From JBOFEH01 sp051650265 (GTDB lineage Bacteria > Bacillota > Clostridia > Lachnospirales > Cellulosilyticaceae), in the NCBI GenBank assembly GCA_051650265.1, contig JBOFIR010000050.1, positions 1-14,654 on the forward strand: 14,654 bases of DNA. Reading direction: 5' to 3'. A program made the translations under genes and the position numbers. The notes below the pieces were generated by a model, which did not search any database, was not told the DNA's origin, and was given only the letters and a program-made list of their open reading frames with translations. Below are positions 1 through 7,114 of the stretch, one piece after another; position 1 is the first letter of the stretch; every line of letters begins with the position of its first letter.

Positions 1-160
1 AAAAGAACAGGGCTTACAAATAGAAGAAACTGGCGGTGTAATGAAATGGGAAGGAATTCCGAGTAGCGATCAGCAGAAAATGACCCTGAGCGTAAAAGTA
101 GCACAGTATGGAAAAACTTACGAAAAATTGAAGGATGAAATCCACCTAAATGGCCAATAA
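1..160 (+). CDS. C-terminal end of an unidentified protein (partial)
   Basis: An open frame enters from the left edge (first full codon at base 2) and ends at TAA 158-160, giving the last 52 residues of a protein. The peptide is hydrophilic and mixed-charge (it ends KDEIHLNGQ), with no transmembrane segment, cysteine cluster or motif I can assign. The frame is followed at once by a promoter-like sequence for the next gene, which suggests this is the end of a transcription unit, although I see no clear terminator between 160 and 247. The family is unknown; only the reading frame is supported. Confidence 0.6.
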   Translation, partial: KEQGLQIEETGGVMKWEGIPSSDQQKMTLSVKVAQYGKTYEKLKDEIHLNGQ

Positions 161-166
161 CGTTCA

Positions 167-195
167 TTGTCTTCATCTTTTGAAGGTTGTATACT
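167..195 (+). promoter_or_regulatory. Probable SigA-type promoter of the lipoprotein gene
   Basis: TTGTCT (167-172) and TATACT (190-195) are separated by exactly 17 bp. The site lies just after the upstream stop codon and about 50 bp before the lipoprotein start. The -10 box is a 5/6 match and the -35 a 4/6 match to the vegetative consensus. Confidence 0.55.
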
Positions 196-246
196 AAAAC
201 ATAAATAGGTGTTTAGGAAGAAAAGAAATGTAAGGGAGTTGAACAA

Positions 247-786
247 ATGAAAAAATTAGGCGTACTGATTCTCATTGGTCTAGTCGCTTTGGGTGGGTGC
301 ACCCAAAAGGCTGAGTCTGTAGTGATTCCAACAGGACCAGTAGTGGTGGAGGAATTTACACTCACACAAGAAGAAGCGGAGGAAGAAGCGAAGGATGCGG
401 TGGTGAGACTGCTTCGTGCATATGAGGATTTGGATAAACAAGGGATCGTAGAGAGTGACCTGCGTATCGTAGGTGCGAGTGAGGCGCAGTTTGATGCAGT
501 GGTAGCGAACTTGGCGCAGATGAATAACTATATACTACACAACGTACAGGTCACGGAAGTGAAGTCAAATGAGATCAAGGGTGTCTTTGGTTATGAATAT
601 GACTATACAGACGAGGCAGGGAAGGAATCCCATTATCAGAGTGTGGCGTACTTTAGTGTTGTAAAGGTGGCAGACGGGTACAAGCTCATGGGTAGTGAAG
701 CATTAAGTACGGATCAAGCGTCTATGGATGCGTTCTTTGCAGAGGGCAAGACGCGCTGGGGAACAGAGAATTTATTAGAAAAGTAG
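247..786 (+). CDS. Small hypothetical lipoprotein
   Basis: A 179-residue protein with a classic lipoprotein signal: a short basic start (MKK), a hydrophobic stretch at residues 4-15, and lipobox L-G-G-C with the lipidated cysteine at residue 18. It should be anchored on the outer face of the cytoplasmic membrane. The mature part begins with an acidic, helix-prone segment rich in Glu (about residues 34-65), followed by a mixed alpha/beta region whose alternating hydrophobic pattern (about residues 98-150) resembles small NTF2-like or other cystatin-sized folds. That fold is only a guess. I see no catalytic motif. The start is supported by an AAGGGAG ribosome binding site about 8 bp upstream. 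It is a single-gene unit with its own promoter, convergent with the ABC importer operon and sharing its terminator. Function unknown. Confidence 0.85.
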   Translation: MKKLGVLILIGLVALGGCTQKAESVVIPTGPVVVEEFTLTQEEAEEEAKDAVVRLLRAYEDLDKQGIVESDLRIVGASEAQFDAVVANLAQMNNYILHNVQVTEVKSNEIKGVFGYEYDYTDEAGKESHYQSVAYFSVVKVADGYKLMGSEALSTDQASMDAFFAEGKTRWGTENLLEK

Positions 787-795
787 GGCAATATA

Positions 796-830
796 AAAGG
801 CGTCTATCGTTTGAAGATAGGCGCCTTTTT
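796..830. terminator. Bidirectional intrinsic terminator between convergent units
   Basis: The hairpin arms are 798-808 and 816-826, an 11-bp stem with one G-T wobble around a 7-base loop. T827-830 follows on the plus strand, and the A-run 795-798 gives a U-run on the minus strand. It sits between the lipoprotein stop (786) and the ABC ATPase stop (857), so it can end both transcripts. Confidence 0.85.
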
Positions 831-856
831 GTATAAAGAAAAATTGGGGGCTTAAA

Positions 857-1543
857 TTATGCAGAAGCATAGATATGATCATCAAGAATCACACCTTGAT
901 CAATAGAGATGATGCGATGAGCTACTTTCTTGGCAAAGGCCATATCATGGGTAATGATGAGCATGGTCATGCCCTGCGCACTGAGGCTATCGATGACTTT
1001 GGCTACCTCATCGGTGAGTGCAGGATCGAGTGCAGATGTCGGTTCATCAAAGCACATGAGTTGAGGTGATAGAGCCAGAGCACGGCCGATGGCAACACGT
1101 TGCTTTTGGCCACCAGAGAGTTCAAAAGGATAGCTATCCTTTTTGTCAGATAGGCCGAGGAAGCCAAGGATCTCTAGAGACTCCTTGATTGCAGTTTCTT
1201 TGTCTTTGCCTTGCACACGTATCGGTGCTTCGATCATGTTTTCTAGCACAGAGAGGTGTGGAAAGAGGTTGAAGTTCTGGAATACGAGGCCGATATTTTG
1301 TCTGATTTGTCCAAGCTTCTTCTTAGCTACATAGCGACCGTCTTGGCATAAGGTTTCACCGTTGATACGGATCGTCCCTTCATCACATTTTTCCAGGCAG
1401 TTGATGGTGCGAAGGAGTGTGGTCTTACCACCGCCAGAAGGACCAACGATCACGACCACTTCACCTTGTTCCACCTCAAGGTTCACCCCTTTGAGTACGG
1501 GATTCTTACCGAAGCTTTTATAGAGATTTGAAATAGATAACAT
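857..1543 (-). CDS. Polar amino-acid ABC transporter, ATP-binding protein
   Basis: The 228-residue ATPase of an amino-acid importer (GlnQ/HisP/ArtP family), which hydrolyses ATP on the cytoplasmic face to drive uptake. Visible motifs: Walker A GPSGGGKT at 34-41, Q-loop glutamine 89 (FQN), signature LSGGQ at 142-146, Walker B ending in D166-E167, D-loop SALD at 170-173, and switch histidine 199. Walker A reads GGGKTT rather than the usual GSGKST, a conservative change. The protein stops about 12-20 residues earlier than typical 240-250-residue relatives: after ISIDQG it ends ILDDHIYASA and lacks the usual E-I-F-x-x-P tail. All nucleotide-binding motifs are present, so it should be functional. 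It is the last gene of the operon, 12 bp after the permease, with a good SD (TTAGGAGG). The exact substrate cannot be read. Confidence 0.95.
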   Translation of the reverse strand: MLSISNLYKSFGKNPVLKGVNLEVEQGEVVVIVGPSGGGKTTLLRTINCLEKCDEGTIRINGETLCQDGRYVAKKKLGQIRQNIGLVFQNFNLFPHLSVLENMIEAPIRVQGKDKETAIKESLEILGFLGLSDKKDSYPFELSGGQKQRVAIGRALALSPQLMCFDEPTSALDPALTDEVAKVIDSLSAQGMTMLIITHDMAFAKKVAHRIISIDQGVILDDHIYASA

Positions 1544-1555
1544 AGTATTGGCCTC

Positions 1556-2218
1556 CTAACGATAATAGTCGTATTTCTTTTCTAATTTGCTCATGCCTTT
1601 GCCTAAGATTGAAGTCAGGATGAGATAAACCACTGCAACAATCACAAGTGGTAACAAAGTGGCATCACGGTTGCAAGCGATCTTGCCGACTTTGAGGAGT
1701 TCGTCGAGTCCAAGGATGTAGACGAGCGCAGTGTCTTTGATCAGTGTGACCACTTCGTTGCCTACAGGTGGGAGCACACGCTTTAGTGCTTGTGGGAAGA
1801 TGATACGGAAGAAGGTGTCTCTAGGTGACAGCCCAAGTACTTCGGCACCTTCGTACTGCCCACTATCAATAGAGCTGATTCCTGCACGGAAGATCTCGGC
1901 GAAGTAAGCGCCGTAGTTGAGTGTGAAGGCAATGATTGCAGCAGGAAAGCGATCAAAAGTAATGCCGATAATCGGAAGACCAAAGAAGATGAAGACGATT
2001 TGTAACAAAAGAGGGGTACCTCTTAGAAGGGTGATGTAAGTTGCAGCAAGGCCACTGATCACTTTGTTTTTTGAAAGTCTTGCCACAGCAACCAAGATAC
2101 CAAGTGGGACTGCGCACACCATAGTGAGTACAAAAAGTTGTAAAGTGGTCATTAGGCCCTCAATGACTTGCGGCATCAGCATCATCGTATAGTTTGTTAA
2201 GTTAGTTAGTGCGTCCAA
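1556..2218 (-). CDS. Polar amino-acid ABC transporter, permease
   Basis: A 220-residue integral membrane permease of the HisM/GlnP family. It forms the membrane channel (as a homodimer, since only one permease gene is present) for the binding protein and ATPase encoded on either side. It shows about five hydrophobic segments, the family motif LLRGTPLLLQ (64-73) and the cytoplasmic EAA loop GQYEGAEVLGLS (120-131) followed by FPQAL, which docks on the ATPase. The start is TTG (2216-2218), chosen because AAAGGGGG (2226-2233) lies 7 bp upstream. The next in-frame ATGs, at codons 12-13, would cut the N-terminal segment and have no SD. The gene lies 32 bp downstream of the binding-protein gene. Confidence 0.95.
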   Translation of the reverse strand: MDALTNLTNYTMMLMPQVIEGLMTTLQLFVLTMVCAVPLGILVAVARLSKNKVISGLAATYITLLRGTPLLLQIVFIFFGLPIIGITFDRFPAAIIAFTLNYGAYFAEIFRAGISSIDSGQYEGAEVLGLSPRDTFFRIIFPQALKRVLPPVGNEVVTLIKDTALVYILGLDELLKVGKIACNRDATLLPLVIVAVVYLILTSILGKGMSKLEKKYDYYR

Positions 2219-2225
2219 AAGTAAT

Positions 2226-2233
2226 CCCCCTTT
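2226..2233 (-). promoter_or_regulatory. Ribosome binding site that fixes the permease TTG start
   Basis: Read on the minus strand this is AAAGGGGG, with a 7-base spacer to the TTG codon at 2218-2216. It is the only strong SD near the 5' end of the permease frame, so it supports the non-ATG start. Confidence 0.7.
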
Positions 2234-2250
2234 AGTTCAATCGTAATCGA

Positions 2251-3060
2251 TTAGTTTGTAATATCTTCGCTAAACCATTTTTCAGAGATCGTAGCGAGTG
2301 TACCATCTGCTTTTAATTCACCATAAGCTTTGTTGAAAGCTTCTACCATCTTGGTATCGCCTTTGCGAATCCCTACACCATATTCTTCATCACCGAAGTC
2401 TTCGTCTAAGACGCGGTATTTGTCAGCCCCTTTGAGTGTGACATAGTAGCGAACCAGTACAGCATCTGCTACAACGGCATCAACGCGCCCTGCATCAAGA
2501 TCCATCAGTGCCATATTATTATTTTCAAAGGTAACAGCCTTGCCACCATCGAAGCTTGCATAGAGATCAGCTTCTTTTTCCATGGCAGTCACAGCACTTG
2601 ATTCACTTTGTGCACCGACTTTCTTGCCAGCGAGGTCTGCTTTTGTTTGGATAGGTGTATCAGCCAATGTCACGATCACTTGTTTATTATTGAGATACGG
2701 AACTGAAAAATCTACTTTTTCTTGGCGCTCAGCTGTGATGGTATAGCCGTTCCAGATGAGATCAATCTTACCTGATTGGAGTTCTGACTCTTTCATAGAC
2801 CAGTCGATCGGTTGAAGCTTGATCTCTTTACCGAGTTTCTTGCCCATGGCTTCTGCGAGGTCTACATCAAAGCCGGCGAGATTGCCCTCGGCATCTCTAA
2901 AGCCCATTGGAGCAAAGGAGTCGTCAAGTCCGACTACAAGTGTTTCTTTGTCAAGTGTGCTACCAGCAGCTTCAGCGTTAGAAGCACCACAGCCAGCGAG
3001 TGAAAGTGTCATGAGTCCTGCCAAGCAAAGTGTAAGTGTTGATTTCATCCATTTTTTCAT
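2251..3060 (-). CDS. Amino-acid ABC transporter substrate-binding lipoprotein
   Basis: A 269-residue extracellular solute-binding protein of family 3 (SBP_bac_3), tethered to the membrane as a lipoprotein. The signal peptide ends in lipobox LAGC with cysteine 24. Family hallmarks follow: GFDVDLAEAMG at 63-73 and, near residues 100-122, the DLIWNG, TxxR and DFSVPY block, whose Asp and Arg normally grip the alpha-carboxylate and amino group of the ligand. The C-terminal lobe ends with the usual GTLATISEKWF. Length is normal for the family. It is the first gene of the importer operon, close to a strong promoter, as expected for the component needed in excess. The family (polar or basic amino acids, possibly cystine) is clear; the actual substrate is not. 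Confidence 0.95.
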   Translation of the reverse strand: MKKWMKSTLTLCLAGLMTLSLAGCGASNAEAAGSTLDKETLVVGLDDSFAPMGFRDAEGNLAGFDVDLAEAMGKKLGKEIKLQPIDWSMKESELQSGKIDLIWNGYTITAERQEKVDFSVPYLNNKQVIVTLADTPIQTKADLAGKKVGAQSESSAVTAMEKEADLYASFDGGKAVTFENNNMALMDLDAGRVDAVVADAVLVRYYVTLKGADKYRVLDEDFGDEEYGVGIRKGDTKMVEAFNKAYGELKADGTLATISEKWFSEDITN

Positions 3061-3104
3061 ATGATAAATCCCCCTTGAATTTAAATTTGATTTAGTATAT
3101 TAGT

Positions 3105-3133
3105 ACTTTATCACGCTAAAGCAACGGTGTCAA
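3105..3133 (-). promoter_or_regulatory. Strong SigA-type promoter of the amino-acid importer operon
   Basis: On the minus strand there is a perfect -35 TTGACA (3133-3128), a 17-bp spacer, and -10 TAAAGT (3110-3105). Transcription would start near 3098, giving a leader of about 37 bases with AAGGGGG before the ATG. No operator or riboswitch is evident in so short a leader. Confidence 0.75.
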
Positions 3134-3180
3134 TAGCTTTATTTCGAATAACGAGAAAAAGTTTAAAAAGTTAGAAAATA

Positions 3181-3210
3181 TTGATAAAGGCGTATACTCT
3201 AGGTTATAGT
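3181..3210 (+). promoter_or_regulatory. SigA-type promoter of the MFS transporter gene
   Basis: TTGATA (3181-3186) and TATAGT (3205-3210) are separated by 18 bp, about 36 bp before the MFS start codon. It is back-to-back with the importer promoter (3105-3133), so one intergenic region of 185 bp serves both divergent units. Confidence 0.6.
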
Positions 3211-3245
3211 AGAAGAGACTGATCAAAAATAAAAGGGAGGCGTTT

Positions 3246-4532
3246 ATGAATTTTGAAATTTTAAAGGACAGAAATTTTACATTGTTGATGTTTGGGAAGA
3301 TTACATCACTTATAGGAAGCTCACTGCAGAGCTTTGCATTATCACTTTACGTACTAGCGAAAACAGGGTCTGCCACGCAGTTTGCATCGATCTTGGCAGT
3401 TGCTATGATTCCGCAATTGATACTTAGTCCATTCGCGGGGGTATTGGTGGATTGGTTTGATCGTAAGAAGATGATGGTAATTTTGGATGTCATGAGTGGC
3501 GTGACAGTAAGTGTTTTTGCAGTGGTGCTCTTTGTGACCAATGATTTGCCCATAGGTGCAATCTATGCAGTGGTTATTATTTTGGGACTGATCTCCACAC
3601 TATTCCAGCCTACCAATCAGACGGTGATTCCAATGATTATGGCAAAGGAAAAGTTGGTAGATGCCAATGCACTCAATTCCCTCATTATGTCTTTGGGAAA
3701 TGTTGCAGCACCAGCGCTGGCAGGAGTTTTGTATGGTGCGTTTGGCCTCAAAGTGATCTTCGTGATCAATGCCATCAGTTTTTTCATCTCCGCTTTATCG
3801 GAGTGTTTTATTGCTATTCCGAAGCTTGCTCATAAGCGTGAGAAGCTGTCAGGCAAAGCTTTCGCGGAGGACTTTACTGCAGGGATCAAGTTTACGGTGA
3901 AGCAGCGTACCATCATGTCGATTATCACATTGGCTATGATGCTTAACTTTGCACTAGGTGCTTTTTCTGTAGGAATCACCTTTGTATCCAAGCAGATTTT
4001 GGGGGTATCGGACTTCCAATATGGCCTTGTAGAATCCGTATCTGTTGCAGCCATGATGCTAGCAAGCTTATGTGTAGGTTACTTGGGAAAGAAGTTCTCA
4101 GTAGGGAAGAATCTATACCTAAGCCTTCTGTTTACAGGAATCAGTACAGCTTTCTACAGTCTTGTTGTTTTTGAACCTTTTAGACTCAGCTTCTCTTCAA
4201 ATCTCGTACCTTATATGGTGATGTTAGCGGTTACCCTTGTAATGTGCTGGTTTGTAGGTGTTGGCAATATCTTTGTAGGCATCTATTTCCAAAGTGTGGT
4301 GCCGCTAGAGTATATGGGGCGTGTCGGGACGGTACTTGGAACAGTTTGCATGGCAGCAATGCCGCTTAGTAGTATGGTGTATGGGGTGTTATTTGATATC
4401 TTGCCGACATGGAGTATTTTCATCATTGCAGCTGTACTTGTGGTGATTCCAGTGCTTGTTTATCGTAATGTGCTATTATCAGTGAAACCAGAGTCAGTAG
4501 CTGAGGAGTCAGTCCAAACAACGCCAGTATAA
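3246..4532 (+). CDS. Major facilitator superfamily exporter
   Basis: A 428-residue polytopic membrane protein with about 12 hydrophobic segments in two halves. The MFS signature in the loop between helices 2 and 3, GVLVDWFDRKK (65-75), matches motif A (GxLaDrxGrkr). The N-terminal pattern (an N-terminal NF, then FTLLMFGKITSLIGSSLQSFAL) and the QTVIPMIM region are typical of the drug-efflux-like MFS group that includes macrolide efflux proteins, so I infer proton-driven export of a small molecule. No substrate can be read from sequence. The C-terminus is a short hydrophilic tail rich in Ser, Glu and Val. AAAGGGAGG ends 5 bp before the ATG. It stands alone between its own promoter and a second promoter-like site, and no terminator is visible after it. 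Confidence 0.9.
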   Translation: MNFEILKDRNFTLLMFGKITSLIGSSLQSFALSLYVLAKTGSATQFASILAVAMIPQLILSPFAGVLVDWFDRKKMMVILDVMSGVTVSVFAVVLFVTNDLPIGAIYAVVIILGLISTLFQPTNQTVIPMIMAKEKLVDANALNSLIMSLGNVAAPALAGVLYGAFGLKVIFVINAISFFISALSECFIAIPKLAHKREKLSGKAFAEDFTAGIKFTVKQRTIMSIITLAMMLNFALGAFSVGITFVSKQILGVSDFQYGLVESVSVAAMMLASLCVGYLGKKFSVGKNLYLSLLFTGISTAFYSLVVFEPFRLSFSSNLVPYMVMLAVTLVMCWFVGVGNIFVGIYFQSVVPLEYMGRVGTVLGTVCMAAMPLSSMVYGVLFDILPTWSIFIIAAVLVVIPVLVYRNVLLSVKPESVAEESVQTTPV

Positions 4533-4570
4533 GGGGGGATAAAGCAGTGGTTTTTGCACAGCAACTCCGT

Positions 4571-4576
4571 TATAAT
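4571..4576 (+). promoter_or_regulatory. Possible promoter -10 box (TATAAT) before the membrane-protein pair
   Basis: A perfect TATAAT lies 49 bp before the start of the next gene. The -35 is weak: at 17 bp upstream the sequence is TGGTTT, and the nearby TTGCAC (4554-4559) is only 11 bp away. No extended -10 TG is present. If real, it may need an activator. Confidence 0.35.
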
Positions 4577-4624
4577 GAAGAAAAGTAGCAACGTTTGATA
4601 CATACGAAAAGGAGATGAGCGTAG

Positions 4625-5290
4625 ATGAAGAAAAATAATGCCAGCCTGTATGTAGGGCTGTTGTTAATCTTGTTTGGTGGAGCATTCTTACTGGATCTCA
4701 ATGGGCTGCTTCCAGACAGATTTTATAGTGAATATATTAATCTGATACTAGGAGCAATAGGCGTAATCTTTTTCTTTAGGACAAAGAAAAGCTGGATACT
4801 TGCAGTAGGGGTCTTTTTTCTAACCAATGGCGCGCTTATTTGGCTAGACCACTACCTACCAGGATGGAACTACTTAGCTGCATTGGCACTTTTTCCTGGG
4901 GTGATTTGTTTGACAGTCTCACTAGTCAAACGCAGTACCATGTTTTTGATACCAGGTGCGATGCTGACTTCATGGGGACTCTATATTTTACTCATTACAG
5001 CAAGGATTTTGACAGGATTCAGTGTGATTATGGGGATGTTCTTTGTCTTCACAGCCCTAGGTTTCTTGATTATCTTCTTATGTGAGCAAGAAGCATGGGC
5101 AGGGATTCCTGCACTGGTCATGGCCCTTATAGGTCTTGTGATTGTGACGATTGGTATGGGGCCGGTGGCACGTAATATGTTACTTCAGATTGCAGCAGTT
5201 GCCGTCGTAGTAATAGGTATAGCACTTGTGATAAGTGGGATGATGCACAAGCCAAAAGAAAAACATAGAGATAAAGATAAAGAGGAGTAG
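4625..5290 (+). CDS. Polytopic membrane protein of unknown function (LiaF-like membrane region)
   Basis: A 221-residue, very hydrophobic protein with about eight predicted membrane segments, at roughly residues 8-24, 38-51, 57-74, 83-98, 105-125, 130-152, 158-178 and 185-206. It ends in a short, highly charged cytoplasmic tail of Lys, Glu, Asp and His. The first half (a short helix, GLLLILFGGAFLLD-type start, then paired helices) looks like the membrane domains found in LiaF and related DUF5668-type proteins. It lacks the extracytoplasmic C-terminal domain of LiaF, so this is only a resemblance. AAAAGGAG sits 10 bp before the ATG. The gene is followed after 7 bp by the RseC-family gene, so the two are probably co-transcribed and may act together in the membrane. 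Confidence 0.75.
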   Translation: MKKNNASLYVGLLLILFGGAFLLDLNGLLPDRFYSEYINLILGAIGVIFFFRTKKSWILAVGVFFLTNGALIWLDHYLPGWNYLAALALFPGVICLTVSLVKRSTMFLIPGAMLTSWGLYILLITARILTGFSVIMGMFFVFTALGFLIIFLCEQEAWAGIPALVMALIGLVIVTIGMGPVARNMLLQIAAVAVVVIGIALVISGMMHKPKEKHRDKDKEE

Positions 5291-5297
5291 AGGAGTA

Positions 5298-5714
5298 ATG
5301 AGAGGAACAGTGACGCGTTTGGAGGGAAAGTACGCACATGTGCGCATCATCAGAGAAGAGATGTGTGGGGAGTGTCATGCTTGCGATATGATGGGTGAAC
5401 AAAAAAAATGTGAGATCAAGTGCCTCAATAAAGTACAGGTGCAGTTTGGAGACCTCGTGGAAGTAGATGGTTCATCTGATCAGTTCCTCAAAGCAACAGG
5501 GCTGATGTACGGGTTGCCTTTAGTAGGTCTATTAGGTGGACTTGGTGTGGGGTATATGCTGAGTGTGATGTTTATGGGAAGTGAAAAGGAGTGGTTAATG
5601 CTTGTTTTGGGGCTAGCTGGCATGACAGGCATGTTCCTATGGGTGAGAAAGAGAGATGCCCAGCGCAAATATGAAAGGTTTCTTCCATCAATTACAAAAG
5701 TTATCAAAAACTAA
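5298..5714 (+). CDS. SoxR-reducing system RseC/MucC-family protein
   Basis: A 138-residue small membrane protein of the RseC/MucC family. Residues 1-60 form a soluble N-terminal part with cysteines at 23, 26 and 29 (CGECHAC), 38 and 42. This pattern could hold an iron-sulfur cluster or undergo thiol redox. Two transmembrane helices follow (about 67-93 and 97-115), then a basic C-terminal tail. RseC in E. coli works with the Rsx/Rnf electron-transport complex to reduce SoxR, and in Clostridia such proteins are common beside or together with Rnf. No rnf genes are in this window, so the partner is unknown. An AGGAG lies directly before the ATG. It is the second gene of a two-gene unit ending in a terminator that overlaps its stop codon. 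Confidence 0.85.
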   Translation: MRGTVTRLEGKYAHVRIIREEMCGECHACDMMGEQKKCEIKCLNKVQVQFGDLVEVDGSSDQFLKATGLMYGLPLVGLLGGLGVGYMLSVMFMGSEKEWLMLVLGLAGMTGMFLWVRKRDAQRKYERFLPSITKVIKN

Positions 5715-5747
5715 GAGTGTGGCCAGTGGCCACACTCTTAGTTTTTT
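5706..5747. terminator. Perfect-stem bidirectional terminator
   Basis: CTAAGAGTGTGGCC (5711-5724) and GGCCACACTCTTAG (5728-5741) form a perfect 14-bp stem with loop AGT. T5742-5747 follows on the plus strand and A5706-5710 gives five U on the minus strand. The TAA stop of the RseC-family gene (5712-5714) is inside the stem, and the opposing gene ends 3 bp beyond at 5750. Confidence 0.92.
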
Positions 5748-5749
5748 GG

Positions 5750-6949
5750 TTAATCTTTAGGTGTTGCATCAAAGCCTTGTATTTGGTTCATGAAAGCTTT
5801 GGTAGCATCGCGTATAGACTTTGTAGTTGAAGAAGTACTTGGCTGTGGGGTATCAGTGCCTGATTTGTGATGGGAAGCGGTTGTGAACGGGTTGGACTGC
5901 ATAGGTGGAGTAGGTGAGGCTGGTGGTGTAGGTGGGTGGCTGAACTTAAGCCCTTCTAAGAGTAGTTCAAGCTCTGTGTTAGGTGGGAGATCAGGATGAA
6001 TACCTTTTGTATCCAAGTTGACAATAATGGGTAGGCGGATGGTATTGAGCAAGGAAGCATAGAGTGAAGAGGCATTGAGTGTTTCAGGAGAAGAACTAGA
6101 GAAGGCATAGTAGTCTAGATTGCTTTGAAGCGAGCAGAGTACAGGTTCGCTAAAGCTGAGGCCACCATCCATGGAGACCATCGTATAGAGTTGCCCGTTT
6201 TCCACATAGGTGACCCAGATCTTTTCGAGGAAATAGAAGATACAAGGATGGGAAAGTGTGGCAGCTGTGCGTAAGAGAACAGGCACATTACGTGTTGGTG
6301 AGACATAGACTAATTGTGACCTTCCAAAGTTATCTAGTAGGTAGACGAGATGCAAGTCTTTTGGTGCGCGGCACATATTGAAAGCAGTAAGAGGTAGTTG
6401 GGAATGTAGTAAATCTTGGCTATCGAAGTTGTGATTAATTGTGATATGGCGAAGGATATAATGATCTTCTTGGGTAAGATATAGAACGGAAATGGTATCG
6501 TCTATGGAGAAAACTTCAAGTGTAGGATTGATGCTAAGTTGAGGGATGAGCGTATAGATCGTTGGGTCTTGTGTGAGAATCTGACACATGAGTGAGCGAG
6601 TATTTCCAGAAGGATGAAGTGCGGTATAAAAAAGATAGACTTGATCTTGTAGTGAATGGATGGCGAGGTGTGCAAAGTTATAGGAGCCTTTTACGTCATC
6701 TAGAATCACTTGTTTGGTGACCTGTGCATCTAAAATTTTGAAGTAGGTAACCTGCGACTTTGTAGTTTGTGAAACCACATGAAGTGTCCCATCAGAGCTG
6801 ATTGTAGCAGCATAGAGGGTGGTTGGAAAGTTATGAAGGAGCACAGGCCTGAAAAATCCCTTTTTGGTATAGATTTGATAGAAGAGCCCTTGCTTTGCTT
6901 TGTGAGAAACTAATGTAAAAGATTGATTGCGATAGAACAGGAAAGGCAT
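5750..6949 (-). CDS. Unrecognised 399-residue protein, probable beta-propeller with Asp-box and Pro/Ser/Thr-rich tail
   Basis: I do not recognise a named family. Residues 1-310 run in repeated short beta-strand-like stretches rich in Leu, Val, Tyr and Thr, of the kind seen in beta-propellers. Residues 259-266 (SMDGGLSF) match the Asp-box pattern S-x-D-x-G-x-[ST]-[FW] of sialidase/BNR-type propellers; only one clear copy is present. A low-complexity Pro/Ser/Thr region follows (about 338-377, including HPPTPPASPTPP), then a short C-terminal helix-like end. There is no signal peptide or membrane segment, so it is probably cytoplasmic or assembled on an internal structure. Composition is unusual: about 16 His, only 9 Glu, and no Glu at all in the first 144 residues. 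The coding strand is rich in C and poor in G, unlike its neighbours. AGGAGG lies 7 bp before the ATG. It is divergent from the cysteine-rich gene. Confidence 0.8.
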   Translation of the reverse strand: MPFLFYRNQSFTLVSHKAKQGLFYQIYTKKGFFRPVLLHNFPTTLYAATISSDGTLHVVSQTTKSQVTYFKILDAQVTKQVILDDVKGSYNFAHLAIHSLQDQVYLFYTALHPSGNTRSLMCQILTQDPTIYTLIPQLSINPTLEVFSIDDTISVLYLTQEDHYILRHITINHNFDSQDLLHSQLPLTAFNMCRAPKDLHLVYLLDNFGRSQLVYVSPTRNVPVLLRTAATLSHPCIFYFLEKIWVTYVENGQLYTMVSMDGGLSFSEPVLCSLQSNLDYYAFSSSSPETLNASSLYASLLNTIRLPIIVNLDTKGIHPDLPPNTELELLLEGLKFSHPPTPPASPTPPMQSNPFTTASHHKSGTDTPQPSTSSTTKSIRDATKAFMNQIQGFDATPKD

Positions 6950-7114
6950 AAGATAACCTCCTATGTTAGAAATAGATTACTTCTTATATCATCTTATTGA
7001 ATTTAAAATTAATTTATACATAAATGTCACCAATCAACTAGTTTTTCCATATTATAGTATTGAAAACGACATTTTATGATGCACCTTTAGCAAACATGTA
7101 GGAGGTTTGAATTT
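6950..7114. other. Divergent intergenic region between the propeller-like and cysteine-rich genes
   Basis: 165 bp, very AT-rich. On the plus strand it holds the SigK-like site described separately and an AGGAGG (7100-7105). On the minus strand it holds AGGAGG before the propeller-like gene. I find no convincing TTGACA/TATAAT pair at normal spacing on either strand. Confidence 0.6.
7028..7056 (+). promoter_or_regulatory. Candidate SigK-type (mother-cell sporulation) promoter
   Basis: CACC (7028-7031), a 16-bp spacer, then CATATTATA (7048-7056). This agrees with the published SigK consensus from Bacillus, roughly mACm-N16/17-CATAnnnTA. The start would be near 7064, about 50 bases before the start codon. 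No vegetative -35 is present at the right distance from any TATAAT-like box here. The SigK reading is inferred from a short match in AT-rich DNA. Confidence 0.45.

Noticed and set aside
2244..2253. Palindrome TAATCGATTA between the binding-protein and permease genes
   Set aside because: Ten bases only, without a U-tract or a second copy; not enough for a terminator or operator call.
4554..4576. TTGCAC and TATAAT as a promoter pair
   Set aside because: The spacing is only 11 bp, too short for SigA; only the -10 box is kept as a weak call.
4840..5085. 81-codon frame inside the eight-helix membrane gene
   Set aside because: It is an out-of-frame shadow: the main frame has an SD, a consistent membrane topology and a downstream partner.
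5905..5945. GGT-rich tract resembling a short tandem repeat
   Set aside because: It is the coding sequence of the Pro/Thr/Ser tail of the minus-strand protein; the repetition follows from CCA/CCT/ACA codons and is not regular.
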